A DNA stretch of 59,136 nt, from positions 1 through 59,136 of the forward strand of contig JBJEQJ010000010.1 in assembly GCA_051881695.1 (NCBI GenBank), read 5' to 3'. Below are positions 34,833 to 43,761 of this stretch, in pieces. How positions within the stretch are numbered: the stretch's first letter is position 1; every line of letters begins with the position of its first letter. This DNA is from CAYJFG01 sp051881695 (GTDB lineage Bacteria > Bacillota > Clostridia > Oscillospirales > Acutalibacteraceae). Both the position numbers and the translations under genes were made by a program. The notes under the pieces were generated by a model. That model worked only from the letters and a program-made list of their open reading frames with translations, was not told the DNA's origin and searched no databases.

Positions 34833-35384
34833 ATGTTAAGTGAAATAAAGGAACAGGCAAAACAGGCGGCAGAGGAGCTTATAAAGGCAGCAAGGCTTAA
34901 AAAGGGCGACGTTATGGTTATAGGCTGCTCCAGCAGTGAAATAGGCGGAGACAAGCTCGGCACTAACTCCAGCGTAGAAACAGCACAGGCAGTTTTTGAG
35001 GGGATTTATCCTACGCTGAAAGAAAACGGGATTTTTCTTGCCGCACAATGCTGTGAGCATTTAAACAGAGCAGTTGTAATTGAAAGGGCGGCGGCTAAAA
35101 TGTACGGCTACGATATTGTAAACGCAGTACCTCAGCCAAAGGCGGGCGGTTCGTTTGCAACAACTGCGTATAAAAGCTTTGAAAGTCCGGTAGTTGTAGA
35201 AAGCGTACGCGCTGACGCAGGCATAGACATCGGCAATGTGCTTATCGGTATGCAGCTAAAGCATGTTGCAGTGCCTGTAAGACTTACCGTTAAAAAAATA
35301 GGTCAGGCGCCCATTGTCTGCGCGCGCACAAGGGCAAAATTTGTCGGCGGAGAGCGGGCAGTATATGACGAACAATTACTTTAA
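34833..35384 (+). CDS. UPF0340/DUF436 (YwlG-type) protein
   Basis: 183 residues. The family segments VIGCSSSEIGGDKLGTNSS (30-48), LAAQCCEHLNRA and VPQPKAGGSFATTAY are present. The protein is widespread in Firmicutes (Bacillus YwlG) and its role is unknown; a conserved Cys-Cys pair (about 73-74) is the main notable feature. It heads an operon with the HD hydrolase and ligA (12-bp gap to the next gene). Confidence 0.9.
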   Translation: MLSEIKEQAKQAAEELIKAARLKKGDVMVIGCSSSEIGGDKLGTNSSVETAQAVFEGIYPTLKENGIFLAAQCCEHLNRAVVIERAAAKMYGYDIVNAVPQPKAGGSFATTAYKSFESPVVVESVRADAGIDIGNVLIGMQLKHVAVPVRLTVKKIGQAPIVCARTRAKFVGGERAVYDEQLL

Positions 35385-35396
35385 CAGAGGTGCGGT

Positions 35397-35975
35397 ATGA
35401 CATATAAGGAAGAATTTATTGAGATTTTTAATAAAAATATAAAGCGTCAGGGCGCAAAGGAGCTTTTGGAATGGCTGCAAAAGACAGATTTCTTTACTGC
35501 TCCTGCAAGCACAAAATACCATTGCGCCTGCGAAAACGGACTTGTAATGCACAGCCTGAGCGTTTATAAGGTGATGATGGAAAAGCACTTTAACGCAGAA
35601 ACGGACAGTGCGGAAAGCTATGCCATATGTGCGCTTTTACACGATCTGTGCAAAGCACAGTTTTATAAGGTTTCTACCAGAAATGTCAAAAACGAAAAAA
35701 CGGGACAGTGGGAAAAACAGCCGTATTATGCTGTAGAGGACAGTTTTCCATACGGTCACGGTGAAAAGTCAGTATTTTTAATTGAAAGGTTTATGCGCCT
35801 TAAAATAGACGAGGCTATGGCTATACGCTGGCATATGGGCGGCTTTGAGGATTCCTCCGGCTTTTCCGTAAGCTTGGCATATGAGAAATATCCAATTGCC
35901 GTAAAGCTTCATTTGTCGGATTTAGAGTCTACATATCTGCTGGAGAAAAATACCTCAGCAGTAACTAAAAGATAA
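35397..35975 (+). CDS. HD-domain hydrolase
   Basis: 192 residues. Metal-binding HD pattern: NGLVMHSLSVY (His), ICALLHDLCK (His-Asp), GHGEKS and RWHMGG (later His), HLSDLEST (Asp). Such proteins cleave phosphoester bonds in nucleotides, but the substrate is unknown. It lies between the DUF436 gene and ligA, 12 bp and 13 bp away. ATG at 35397 follows GAGGTG. Confidence 0.85.
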   Translation: MTYKEEFIEIFNKNIKRQGAKELLEWLQKTDFFTAPASTKYHCACENGLVMHSLSVYKVMMEKHFNAETDSAESYAICALLHDLCKAQFYKVSTRNVKNEKTGQWEKQPYYAVEDSFPYGHGEKSVFLIERFMRLKIDEAMAIRWHMGGFEDSSGFSVSLAYEKYPIAVKLHLSDLESTYLLEKNTSAVTKR

Positions 35976-35988
35976 AACGGTGGAATAT

Positions 35989-37974
35989 ATGGATTTTGAA
36001 CAAGCAAAGGTAAGAGTTAAGGAACTTACCGAAATTATAAATTATCACAATAACAGATATTATAATCAGGACTCTCCGGAAATATCCGACTATGAGTACG
36101 ATATGCTCTTAAGAGAGCTTGAAAACCTGGAACAGGAGTATCCGTCGCTGCTTTTTGAAAATTCACCGACTCAAAGAGTAGGCGGAGAGGCGGCACAGAA
36201 GTTTGCGCCTGTTTCGCACAGCGTTCCTATGGAGAGCCTGCATGACGCCTTTTCGGCGGAGGAGCTATACGATTTTGACCGCAGAGTGCGTGCCTCTGCC
36301 CAAAATCCGGTGTATGTTGTCGAGCCGAAATTTGACGGTCTTTCGGTGTCCTGTGAATACCGAAACGGTATTTTTGTGCGAGGCTCAACAAGAGGCGACG
36401 GTCTTGTCGGCGAGGATATTACAGATAACTTAAAAACAATTAAATCTCTTCCCAAAAGGCTTTCAAAGCCTGTGCCTTATCTTGAGGTAAGGGGAGAGGT
36501 CTATATGTCTAACCAAAGCTTTTTAAAGCTTGTCGAAAGACAGGAGCTAAACGATGAAAAGCCGGCAAAAAACCCGCGCAACGCAGCCGCAGGGTCGCTA
36601 AGACAAAAGGACAGCGCCGTTACAGCTCAAAGAGATTTAGATATATTTGTCTTTAACATTCAACAGATAGAGGGCGAAACGCTTAACAGCCATACGCAGT
36701 CGCTTGATTATATAGCGCAGCTTGGCTTGCCTGCGCCGCCGTTTTACAACAGCTATACCGATATTAATGAGGTTATAAAGGAAATAGAGCGTATCGGAAA
36801 TATGCGCGGAGAGCTGCCGTTTCAGATTGACGGAGCAGTCGTAAAGCTCAATGATTTTTCACAAAGACGTATTTTAGGCAGTACGGCAAAATTCCCCCGT
36901 TGGGCAGAGGCATATAAATATCCCCCCGAAGAAAAAGAAACAAAGCTTATTGATATAGAAATAAATGTCGGCAGAACAGGTGCGCTTACACCAACAGGAG
37001 TATTTGATCCTGTCTTTTTAGCCGGAACAACAGTTACAAGGGCAGTTTTGCACAATGAGGACTTTATAAAAGAAAAGGACATACGCATAGGCGATACAGT
37101 AATTTTAAGAAAAGCCGGCGAGATTATCCCCGAGGTTGTAGCTTTAAAGCAGCACGGAGAAAACACTGTACCGTTTAAAATGCCGAAAAACTGCCCAAGC
37201 TGCGGCAGCAGAGTGATAAGGGAAGAGGGAGAGGCTGTGCTTCGCTGCACAAACACAGACTGTCCTGCACAGCTAATGCGTCATTTAATCCATTTTGTGT
37301 CAAGAGATGCAATGGATATAGACGGACTGGGCCCTGCGGTACTTGCTCAGCTTGTAGAAGCCGGTCTTGTTAAATCTCCTGCTGATTTATACAGGCTGAA
37401 AAAGGATGACGTAAAGGATCTTGAGCGTATGGGAGAGCTGTCTGCCGAAAATTTAATAAATGCAGTTGAACGCTCAAAGCAAAACGAGCTGTACAGACTT
37501 ATTTTTGCACTCGGTATACTGCACATCGGTCAGAAGGCGGCAAAGCTTCTGTGTTCGCATTTTGGTTCAATAGAAAAAATAATGAATGCGAAAACCTCGG
37601 AAATATTGCAGATTGACGGCTTCGGCGCTGTAATGGCGCAGTCTGTTGCCGATTATTTTTCACTGGAAGAAAGTAAAGAGCTTATATCCTCGTTACAGAC
37701 TCTCGGTGTAAAAATGTATGACGCTCCTGCAGCTTCCTCAGACGGCAGGCTTTCAGGTAAGACTTTTGTGCTTACGGGAACACTGCCTAATCTGAAAAGA
37801 AGCGAAGCGGCAAAAATTATAGAGGAAAACGGCGGCAAAACCTCGTCAAGCGTTTCTAAAAAGACAAGCTTTGTAGTAGCCGGTGAAGATGCGGGAAGCA
37901 AACTTACAAAGGCTCAGTCGCTCGGCATAGCTGTAATTACCGAGGAAGAGCTTTTGCATATGGTGAATGATTGA
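35989..37974 (+). CDS. ligA: NAD-dependent DNA ligase
   Basis: 661 residues from ATG 35989 (GGTGG upstream; an in-frame GTG at 35980 is possible). Domain Ia NNRYYNQDSPEISDYEYD, adenylated K114 in VEPKFDGLS, RGDGLVGEDIT, OB fold, Cys4 zinc site (CPSCGSR ... CTNTDCPAQ), helix-hairpin-helix repeats, and a C-terminal BRCT domain (about 585-661). It seals nicks in replication and repair. The TGA stop codon shares its last base with the first base of the MITE-like element at 37974. Confidence 0.97.
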   Translation: MDFEQAKVRVKELTEIINYHNNRYYNQDSPEISDYEYDMLLRELENLEQEYPSLLFENSPTQRVGGEAAQKFAPVSHSVPMESLHDAFSAEELYDFDRRVRASAQNPVYVVEPKFDGLSVSCEYRNGIFVRGSTRGDGLVGEDITDNLKTIKSLPKRLSKPVPYLEVRGEVYMSNQSFLKLVERQELNDEKPAKNPRNAAAGSLRQKDSAVTAQRDLDIFVFNIQQIEGETLNSHTQSLDYIAQLGLPAPPFYNSYTDINEVIKEIERIGNMRGELPFQIDGAVVKLNDFSQRRILGSTAKFPRWAEAYKYPPEEKETKLIDIEINVGRTGALTPTGVFDPVFLAGTTVTRAVLHNEDFIKEKDIRIGDTVILRKAGEIIPEVVALKQHGENTVPFKMPKNCPSCGSRVIREEGEAVLRCTNTDCPAQLMRHLIHFVSRDAMDIDGLGPAVLAQLVEAGLVKSPADLYRLKKDDVKDLERMGELSAENLINAVERSKQNELYRLIFALGILHIGQKAAKLLCSHFGSIEKIMNAKTSEILQIDGFGAVMAQSVADYFSLEESKELISSLQTLGVKMYDAPAASSDGRLSGKTFVLTGTLPNLKRSEAAKIIEENGGKTSSSVSKKTSFVVAGEDAGSKLTKAQSLGIAVITEEELLHMVND

Positions 37975-38146
37975 GGAACCACTGAATAAATCACGCCAAA
38001 AAGCTGTTTGCGCATCTTGCTTGCATATTTTCCGCCGGCTTGCCCAAAAAACCTCGTAATGCGTCAGCATTACTGCGGTTTGTTTGTACAATCTAACGAA
38101 AAATCTGACGGCGCAATATGCACAAACGATTTAATCAGTATTTCCT
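37974..38146 (+). mobile_element. MITE-like element, copy 1
   Basis: 173 bp without a coding frame. Ends are imperfect inverted repeats: AGGAAccACTGAaTAAATC at the left and, reversed, AGGAAatACTGAtTAAATC at the right (16 of 19 identical). An internal hairpin GTAATGC gtca GCATTAC lies at 38058-38075. The reverse complement of 44833-45006 is about nine-tenths identical by eye. No target duplication is seen here (flanks TTG and AAA). It separates ligA from the acyltransferase gene. Confidence 0.85.
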
Positions 38147-38166
38147 AAAATAAAAAGGAATAAGCG

Positions 38167-39213
38167 GTGATAATTATGGCAGAAAGGAATCAAAAGATTG
38201 ATATGATGCGCTTTATCGCCGCTTTCTTTGTTATTACAATTCACTCTCACGATTTTTTTACAGCAGATTATACCGTGCCGATTGCACGCTTTGCAGTGCC
38301 TTTGTTTTTTATGATTTCCGGCTATTATTATTTTCAAACAAAGAATACCGAAAAGATGAAAAAACGGATAAAAAGTATTCTTATGATTATTTTAGAGAGC
38401 AGTATAATTTATTTCATTTTTTTTGAAACAACGGCATTTGTAGGTGCAGAGAATGTATTTCAAAGAGTAATAGAAGGATATTCAATTAACACATTTTTTA
38501 ATCTTATATTTCTCAATAAATTTATGACAGCATACCATCTCTGGTTTTTGCCTGCATTGCTTTTCTGCTATATAATCGGGTATTATGCATACAAAAAGAA
38601 AATTATTAAATTTTTCTATGCATTAATACCGGTTCTTCTTGTTATACATATTCTTTTTGGCACTTATTCATTAGCTTTTTCAGAGCTAAAGCTCGACTTA
38701 GTATATTTCAGAAACTGGATTTTTACAGGACTGCCGTTTTTCTTCCTTGGCGCTTTTATTAACGAATACTACAGCAGCAATAAATTTAAAATTCCGGATT
38801 TTGCCCTGTATACAGGCGCAGTTATCTTTACAATAACAACGGTTCTTGAAAGCAGATTTTTATGTGACTATATGAATTTGCAGGAGCTTTATTTAAGCAC
38901 TCCGTTTTTAGCTCTGACCTTGTTTCTTCTTGCTGTAAAGCCGCCGACAGACAGAACACTTAACTGCAGGACGGTAAACTTTTTGGCTATGCTCGGCAGA
39001 GAATACAGCCTTTATATTTACATTTTGCAGATTATTGTTGTCTTAGTAATCGAACGTTCGCTTGAATATTTTTCTTCCGCACTTAAAAGCATATTCTATT
39101 TTACTATGCCCGTCCTTATAATGCTTTCAACGCTTGTTTTAAGTATAGCGTATGTTAAGCTGAAATCGGCGGTAAAATCTGCATTTAAAAGAAAACTAAA
39201 TTATCCATCATAA
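38167..39213 (+). CDS. Acyltransferase 3 family membrane protein
   Basis: 348 residues, about ten membrane helices. It begins AERNQKIDMMRFIAAFFVITIHSHDFF, with the conserved Arg and His of acyltransferase 3 (OafA/WecH type), and continues with FAVPLFFMISGYYYFQ and HLWFLPALLF. Such enzymes move acetyl or succinyl groups onto surface sugars. The start is GTG 38167 (AAAGGAA upstream) or ATG 38176. It stands alone between the MITE-like element and a terminator and is rather AT-rich. The substrate is not deducible. Confidence 0.88.
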   Translation: MIIMAERNQKIDMMRFIAAFFVITIHSHDFFTADYTVPIARFAVPLFFMISGYYYFQTKNTEKMKKRIKSILMIILESSIIYFIFFETTAFVGAENVFQRVIEGYSINTFFNLIFLNKFMTAYHLWFLPALLFCYIIGYYAYKKKIIKFFYALIPVLLVIHILFGTYSLAFSELKLDLVYFRNWIFTGLPFFFLGAFINEYYSSNKFKIPDFALYTGAVIFTITTVLESRFLCDYMNLQELYLSTPFLALTLFLLAVKPPTDRTLNCRTVNFLAMLGREYSLYIYILQIIVVLVIERSLEYFSSALKSIFYFTMPVLIMLSTLVLSIAYVKLKSAVKSAFKRKLNYPS

Positions 39214-39300
39214 TAAGTCCCCAATTTACAGCACTTTGCAAATTTTTATGTGCTTGCGATAATTAAGAAAATTACACTATAAATAAAAAACTATACAGAT

Positions 39301-39338
39301 ACGCTGTTAATTTCCAAACGGATTTTAACGGCGTTTTT
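39301..39338 (+). terminator. Terminator after the acyltransferase gene
   Basis: ACGCTGTTAA (39301-39310) pairs with TTAACGGCGT (39325-39334, one T-G pair), then TTTT. It insulates the spoIIIA operon. Confidence 0.8.
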
Positions 39339-39347
39339 CTTTTCAAA

Positions 39348-39377
39348 GTTCTAATTTATATAACCTGTCCATATAAT
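39348..39377 (+). promoter_or_regulatory. Candidate sigma-E promoter of the spoIIIA operon
   Basis: CATATAAT at 39370-39377 is one base off the sigma-E -10 (CATACAAT). The matching upstream region (TCTAATT, 39350-39356) is weak. The operon is sigma-E-controlled in Bacillus. Confidence 0.4.
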
Positions 39378-39432
39378 TAACTAAATAAAGAACTGCAAAT
39401 AAATGAAGCTGAAAGAAAGGGACGGTTATAAA

Positions 39433-40464
39433 ATGGATAATGAAAATATGGCTGCACGCTTTGACAGCGCCGCTTGCGCTCTTTGTAATAACTTATATTT
39501 AAAGGTTAAGGGGATACCAAGTGAAATAAAGGCACAGGCACAGGAAATAAGACTTCGTGTGAACAGACCGCTTGCAGTTTACTGCAAAAGTAAAATGTAT
39601 TACATAACAACAGACGGAAAAGCAGTAACAGCCATTTATAACGGAAAAATGGCTATATGCACAAAAAAGGATATTTCAGACAGCTTTCGCAATATATGCG
39701 GATATTCGGTATACAGCTACCAAAGCGAAATTGTAAACGGTTTTATCACAATGTCGGGCGGACACCGGGCAGGAATTTGCGGTACGGCAGTTTACGGCGG
39801 CGGAAAAATAGAAAATATCAAGAATATTTCATCTATAAATATAAGAATAGCAAGACAAGTATTCGGCAGCGCAGACATGCTGATAAATAAAATAGGTACA
39901 GATTTTAACGGTCTGCTCCTTTGTGGTGCTCCGTCGTGCGGAAAAACAACCGTGCTAAGGGATTTTGCACGTCAGCTGTCGGTACGCTTCGGCTTAAAGG
40001 TTGCAGTAGTTGACGAGCGAGGGGAAATAGGCGGCACGCACCTTGGCATTTGCCGGAATGATTTGGGACAAAGCGACGTTTTAGACGGTTACAAAAAGGG
40101 CGAGGGCATTATGCAGGCGCTGCGCTGTTTGTCGCCGGATGTAATAATATGCGACGAGGCGGGAACACATGAGGACGTAAGAGCAATAGAAGAGGGAGTA
40201 AACGCAGGAGTAAAAATAGCGGCAAGCATACACGCCTCAGGCAGAGAGGAGCTTATGCTGCGTCCGCAGGCGAAAGCTCTGCTTTCAACGGGAGCTTTTG
40301 ACCGCATAGTGTTTTTTAAGGGAAGAGAGCAGGCGGGAGAAATTAAAGAAATTATAAATATAGAGGAGCTTTTAAATGGTACGCACAGCAGGAGCCGTTA
40401 TAATAGCAATTACCTTGATATGGGCAGGCTTTGCAGCGTCACAGCGGTTAATAGGCAGAGCTAG
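39433..40464 (+). CDS. spoIIIAA: Stage III sporulation protein AA, secretion-type ATPase
   Basis: 343 residues from ATG 39433 (AAAGGGA upstream; an ATG at 39403 is less supported). Walker A GAPSCGKTTVLRDFAR, DERGEIGG, Walker B DVIICDEAGTHEDV, and the ASIHASGREEL segment of type II/IV secretion ATPases. It is the mother-cell ATPase for the SpoIIIA-SpoIIQ channel that feeds the forespore. The C-terminal 29 codons overlap the start of spoIIIAB by 89 bp in another frame. Confidence 0.96.
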   Translation: MDNENMAARFDSAACALCNNLYLKVKGIPSEIKAQAQEIRLRVNRPLAVYCKSKMYYITTDGKAVTAIYNGKMAICTKKDISDSFRNICGYSVYSYQSEIVNGFITMSGGHRAGICGTAVYGGGKIENIKNISSINIRIARQVFGSADMLINKIGTDFNGLLLCGAPSCGKTTVLRDFARQLSVRFGLKVAVVDERGEIGGTHLGICRNDLGQSDVLDGYKKGEGIMQALRCLSPDVIICDEAGTHEDVRAIEEGVNAGVKIAASIHASGREELMLRPQAKALLSTGAFDRIVFFKGREQAGEIKEIINIEELLNGTHSRSRYNSNYLDMGRLCSVTAVNRQS

Positions 40465-40879
40465 CTTTCTGGAACAGCTTTTGCTTTTTGTAACCTCATT
40501 AAAGACGCAAATCCGCTTTAATTCCGGCGATTTATTAACTCTGTTATCCTGCGGAGAAGACAGCAGGCTGCTCTGTCCGTTTCTACAGGAATGCAGACAG
40601 AATATGCATAGCTGTGATTTTTATGAAGCGTGGAAAGCTTCTGTCGATAAAATTCCCAAAAGCACAGGACTCAAAGACAGTGATAAAGAACTGCTGATAA
40701 AATTCGGGTTAGGCTTAGGCGCCACAGATGTTCAGGGCCAGCTTTCGCATTGTGAGCTATACATAAACCTGATAAATGAAAGACTTGAAAATGCAAGGCT
40801 TGAAAAGACAAAGCTTGTTAAGCTATACAGAATACTGGGATTGTCCTCGGCGGCAGGAGTATTTCTTGTTATTATTTGA
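40376..40879 (+). CDS. spoIIIAB: Stage III sporulation protein AB
   Basis: 167 residues. N-terminal membrane helix (about 5-22), LEQLLLFVTSLKTQIRF (34-50), a helical cytoplasmic region, and a C-terminal helix (about 150-167) ending in hydrophobic AAGVFLVII. The layout resembles secretion-system F proteins. GAGGAG precedes the ATG, all inside spoIIIAA. It works with AA and AC-AH in the engulfment channel. Confidence 0.93.
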   Translation: MVRTAGAVIIAITLIWAGFAASQRLIGRASFLEQLLLFVTSLKTQIRFNSGDLLTLLSCGEDSRLLCPFLQECRQNMHSCDFYEAWKASVDKIPKSTGLKDSDKELLIKFGLGLGATDVQGQLSHCELYINLINERLENARLEKTKLVKLYRILGLSSAAGVFLVII

Positions 40880-40904
40880 GTAAAAAGGAGCTTAAAGTAA
40901 TAAG

Positions 40905-41099
40905 ATGGACGTTGATTTAATCTTTAAAATAGCCGCCATAGGTATAATCGTAGCAGTGCTCAATCAGGTGCTTATAAGGTCCGGCAGAGAGGAACAGGCA
41001 ATGATGACTACGCTTGCAGGGCTTATAGTAGTGCTGTTGATGATAGTTCGTGAGATAAGCGATCTTTTCGGCACTATAAAGACCTTATTCGGTTTGTAA
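40905..41099 (+). CDS. spoIIIAC: Stage III sporulation protein AC
   Basis: 64 residues with two membrane helices (about 6-22 and 33-50) and the family order DLIFKIAAIGIIVAVLNQVL then GREEQAMMTTLAG. ATG at 40905 follows AAGGAG. Small membrane partner of SpoIIIAD; their genes are 2 bp apart. Confidence 0.95.
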   Translation: MDVDLIFKIAAIGIIVAVLNQVLIRSGREEQAMMTTLAGLIVVLLMIVREISDLFGTIKTLFGL

Positions 41100-41101
41100 T
41101 T

Positions 41102-41494
41102 ATGAATATATTATCAGTATGCGTCTGTGCCATTGCGGCGGCAGTTCTGGCAGTAGCAATAAAAAGGCATAATCCCGAAATATCAATGCTTCTGACGGCA
41201 GGCGGCGGAATAATCATTTTTATTGCAATTCTGTCTGCAATTTCTCCTGTAATAAACAAGATAAACGCACTTGCTCAAACGGCAGGAATGTCACAGGAAT
41301 ATGTTGAAATTCTCATCAAATCGCTTGGTATTTGCTTTTTGTGCCAGTTTTCATCAGACGCCTGCAAGGACGCCGGACAAACTGCTCTTGCCTCAAAGGT
41401 AGAGCTTGCAGGTAAGCTTTTTATTGTGATTTTAGCTCTGCCAATGCTTGAGGATATAACAAATACCGCCCTTCGTCTTGTCGGAGGCGGCTGA
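41102..41494 (+). CDS. spoIIIAD: Stage III sporulation protein AD
   Basis: 130 residues with three to four membrane helices; conserved segments AVAIKRHNPEISMLLTAGGG and VEILIKSLGICFLCQFSSDACKDAG. It starts two bases after the spoIIIAC stop and ends 14 bp before spoIIIAE. Part of the SpoIIIA membrane complex between mother cell and forespore. Confidence 0.95.
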   Translation: MNILSVCVCAIAAAVLAVAIKRHNPEISMLLTAGGGIIIFIAILSAISPVINKINALAQTAGMSQEYVEILIKSLGICFLCQFSSDACKDAGQTALASKVELAGKLFIVILALPMLEDITNTALRLVGGG

Positions 41495-41508
41495 CGGGAA
41501 AATAAAAG

Positions 41509-42660
41509 ATGAAAAAAGTTTTAACAACGGTGATTTTATGCGTTTTGCTTTCAGTGTTCTTTTCTGTAAATGCAAATGCGGTACAGGAAAAAGAAGAACA
41601 GCAAAACGAAATATACAATATTCAGCTTGAGGAAAGCGGAGCAAACGAGCTTTTTTACAGCTTGCCGCAGGAAACACAGCAGGAGCTAAGACAGCTTGGT
41701 ATTGATAATATAAGCTGGGAGTCCTTAAATTCCTTAAGCTTCGGCGCAGTATTAAATGCAGTTATGAATATGCTTGCAAAAAACGGACAAACTCCTGTTT
41801 CAGCCGTAGCGCAGGTTATAGGTCTTATGCTTTTGTGCGCTCTTGCAGACAGTATGAAGCTTTCTGTAGGAGATAGGCCGCTTGGCGGTATGGTTGGAGC
41901 AGTAGGCGCTCTTTGTGTAAGCGCCGTGCTGGTATTTCCGATCTCTCAGGTTGTTGCAGCTGCGTCGGAAGTGATTAAGACAGCCGCAAATTTTATGATG
42001 CTCTTTCTTCCTGTTATGGCGGGAATAATGGCGGCGTCGGGACAGTCAGTTACCGGTGCTTCATATTATACGCTTATGATGGGTGCAGGGCAGGCGGTAA
42101 CGCTTGTGTCATCAAATGTAATAGTACCTGCTATGAATATATTTTTAGGCTTGTCTACAATAAGCGCAGTATCTGCAAAAATCAATTTAAGCGGTGTGTG
42201 CACATTGTTTACTAAGGTCACAAAATGGGTGCTGACCTTTGTGATGTCTGTGTTTGTATCTGTGCTGACCTTTCAAACTGTCATCGGCTCAGCGGCAGAT
42301 ACAACCGGAGTGCGAGCGGCACGCTTTGCAATAAGCAGTGTTGTTCCGCTTGTAGGCGGAGCATTAAGCGACGCTTTTTTAACGGTGCATAGCTGTATGA
42401 AGCTGCTTAAATCCGGCGTGGGAGTTTTTGCAATACTTGCCTCAGCGTTTATTTTTCTGCCAATAGTACTGGAGTGTATCATCTGGCTTTTTACGGTTAA
42501 TATCTGCTCTGCTGCCGGCGATATGCTTAATCTTCCACTTATCTGCAAGCTGCTTAGAAATTCCGGCAAGGTGGTTTCGGTTCTTCTTGCAATAATACTA
42601 TGTATTATGACGGTTTTCATCATAAGCATCACGTTAATTATTATGATAGGAGGCAGTTAA
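41509..42660 (+). CDS. spoIIIAE: Stage III sporulation protein AE
   Basis: 383 residues. A signal-like N-terminus (KKVLTTVILCVLLSVFFS) precedes a short outer region and about eight membrane helices (SQVVAAASEVIKTAANFMM, LPVMAGIMAASG and later). It is the large multi-spanning member of the SpoIIIA channel. Its TAA is followed directly by the ATG of spoIIIAF. Confidence 0.95.
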   Translation: MKKVLTTVILCVLLSVFFSVNANAVQEKEEQQNEIYNIQLEESGANELFYSLPQETQQELRQLGIDNISWESLNSLSFGAVLNAVMNMLAKNGQTPVSAVAQVIGLMLLCALADSMKLSVGDRPLGGMVGAVGALCVSAVLVFPISQVVAAASEVIKTAANFMMLFLPVMAGIMAASGQSVTGASYYTLMMGAGQAVTLVSSNVIVPAMNIFLGLSTISAVSAKINLSGVCTLFTKVTKWVLTFVMSVFVSVLTFQTVIGSAADTTGVRAARFAISSVVPLVGGALSDAFLTVHSCMKLLKSGVGVFAILASAFIFLPIVLECIIWLFTVNICSAAGDMLNLPLICKLLRNSGKVVSVLLAIILCIMTVFIISITLIIMIGGS

Positions 42661-43122
42661 ATGACATCTGTAACAGCATGGGCGGCGTCGGTTTGCGTAT
42701 GCACAGCGGCGTGCCTGCTCGCAGAGTTTTTATCTGTGAACGGTCCTATGGAAAAGCTTTTGCGTTTTGTTATGGGTATTTTTATGCTGTGCTGTACTGT
42801 TTTGCCGCTTCAAAATTTAGCAAATGGAATAAATGAACAGCTTAAAAGCATAAATATTGAAAGTAATATATATGAAGATTTTGAAAAAGACGCCGAAAAA
42901 TATTCTGAGAATATTACAAAGACAAGCGTAATCTCCGTTATAGAAAACAAGCTAAAAAAAATAGACTGTACGCCGCAGAATATTGAACTTGAGATTGCTG
43001 AAAGCGGAAAAATATCGCTTGTAAAAATAACTGTGGATAAAAGCTATAAGGACCAGATATTTAAAATAAAGGCGACAGCAGAAGAAGCTTTTAAGTTGAA
43101 TACAAAGGTGATTATAGCATAG
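42661..43122 (+). CDS. spoIIIAF: Stage III sporulation protein AF
   Basis: 153 residues. Two N-terminal membrane helices (about 5-24 and 35-55, RFVMGIFMLCCTVLPLQNL) then a ring-forming-type soluble domain with the C-terminal VKITVDKSY region. It starts at the base after the spoIIIAE stop; the ribosome binding site AGGAGG is inside spoIIIAE. Confidence 0.93.
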   Translation: MTSVTAWAASVCVCTAACLLAEFLSVNGPMEKLLRFVMGIFMLCCTVLPLQNLANGINEQLKSINIESNIYEDFEKDAEKYSENITKTSVISVIENKLKKIDCTPQNIELEIAESGKISLVKITVDKSYKDQIFKIKATAEEAFKLNTKVIIA

Positions 43123-43151
43123 AAGTATGAAAGGAGCTTATTGCTGTTACT

Positions 43152-43745
43152 ATGGCGCAGGATGAAAAAAAGACACCGTATCTGCAAAAAATAAAAGGCA
43201 TCTTTGAAAACGATAAATATAAGAAAATGCTTATAATCTGCGGACTTTTAGGTATTGCGCTTATATTTTTATCATCTTTTTTTGAAAATAAGGATACCTC
43301 ATCAGGAAGCACTGTGCAGACAGTATATACTGCAAATCAGTCGATTGAGCAGTATAAGGAAGATACAGAAATTAACCTCGGAAATATGATAGCCTCTATT
43401 GACGGCGCAGGAAAGACGAAGATTATGGTTACGGTAGACAGCGGCATAGAATATGTATATGCCAGCGATGAAAAAGAGAGCGTTAACAGTAAATCGGACA
43501 AATCGCAGGATAAAGATAATACAGAAAATACACAGGACAGCGAAAAAAGCTATATTACAATACGCCTTTCCGACGGTACACAGCAAGCGGTAACGGTTAA
43601 GGAAATACAGCCGCGTATTCGCGGCGTTTTAGTAATTTGCGAAGGGGGAGGAGATGCTTTAGTACAGCAGCGTGTTATAGAAGCAGTTACAAAGGCTTTA
43701 GATATTTCTTCAGCAAAGGTATGTGTAACAAAACTTTCAAATTAA
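43152..43745 (+). CDS. spoIIIAG: Stage III sporulation protein AG
   Basis: 197 residues. One membrane helix (about 27-43), then an outer domain with KIMVTVDSGIEYVYASDEKE, a Ser/Lys/Asp-rich insert (about 112-135), and IQPRIRGVLVICEGGGDALVQQRVIEAV, the family's EscJ/ring-building-like motif. AG forms a large ring in the intermembrane space in Bacillus. Confidence 0.95.
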   Translation: MAQDEKKTPYLQKIKGIFENDKYKKMLIICGLLGIALIFLSSFFENKDTSSGSTVQTVYTANQSIEQYKEDTEINLGNMIASIDGAGKTKIMVTVDSGIEYVYASDEKESVNSKSDKSQDKDNTENTQDSEKSYITIRLSDGTQQAVTVKEIQPRIRGVLVICEGGGDALVQQRVIEAVTKALDISSAKVCVTKLSN

Positions 43746-43761
43746 CAAGGAGGAAACTAAA

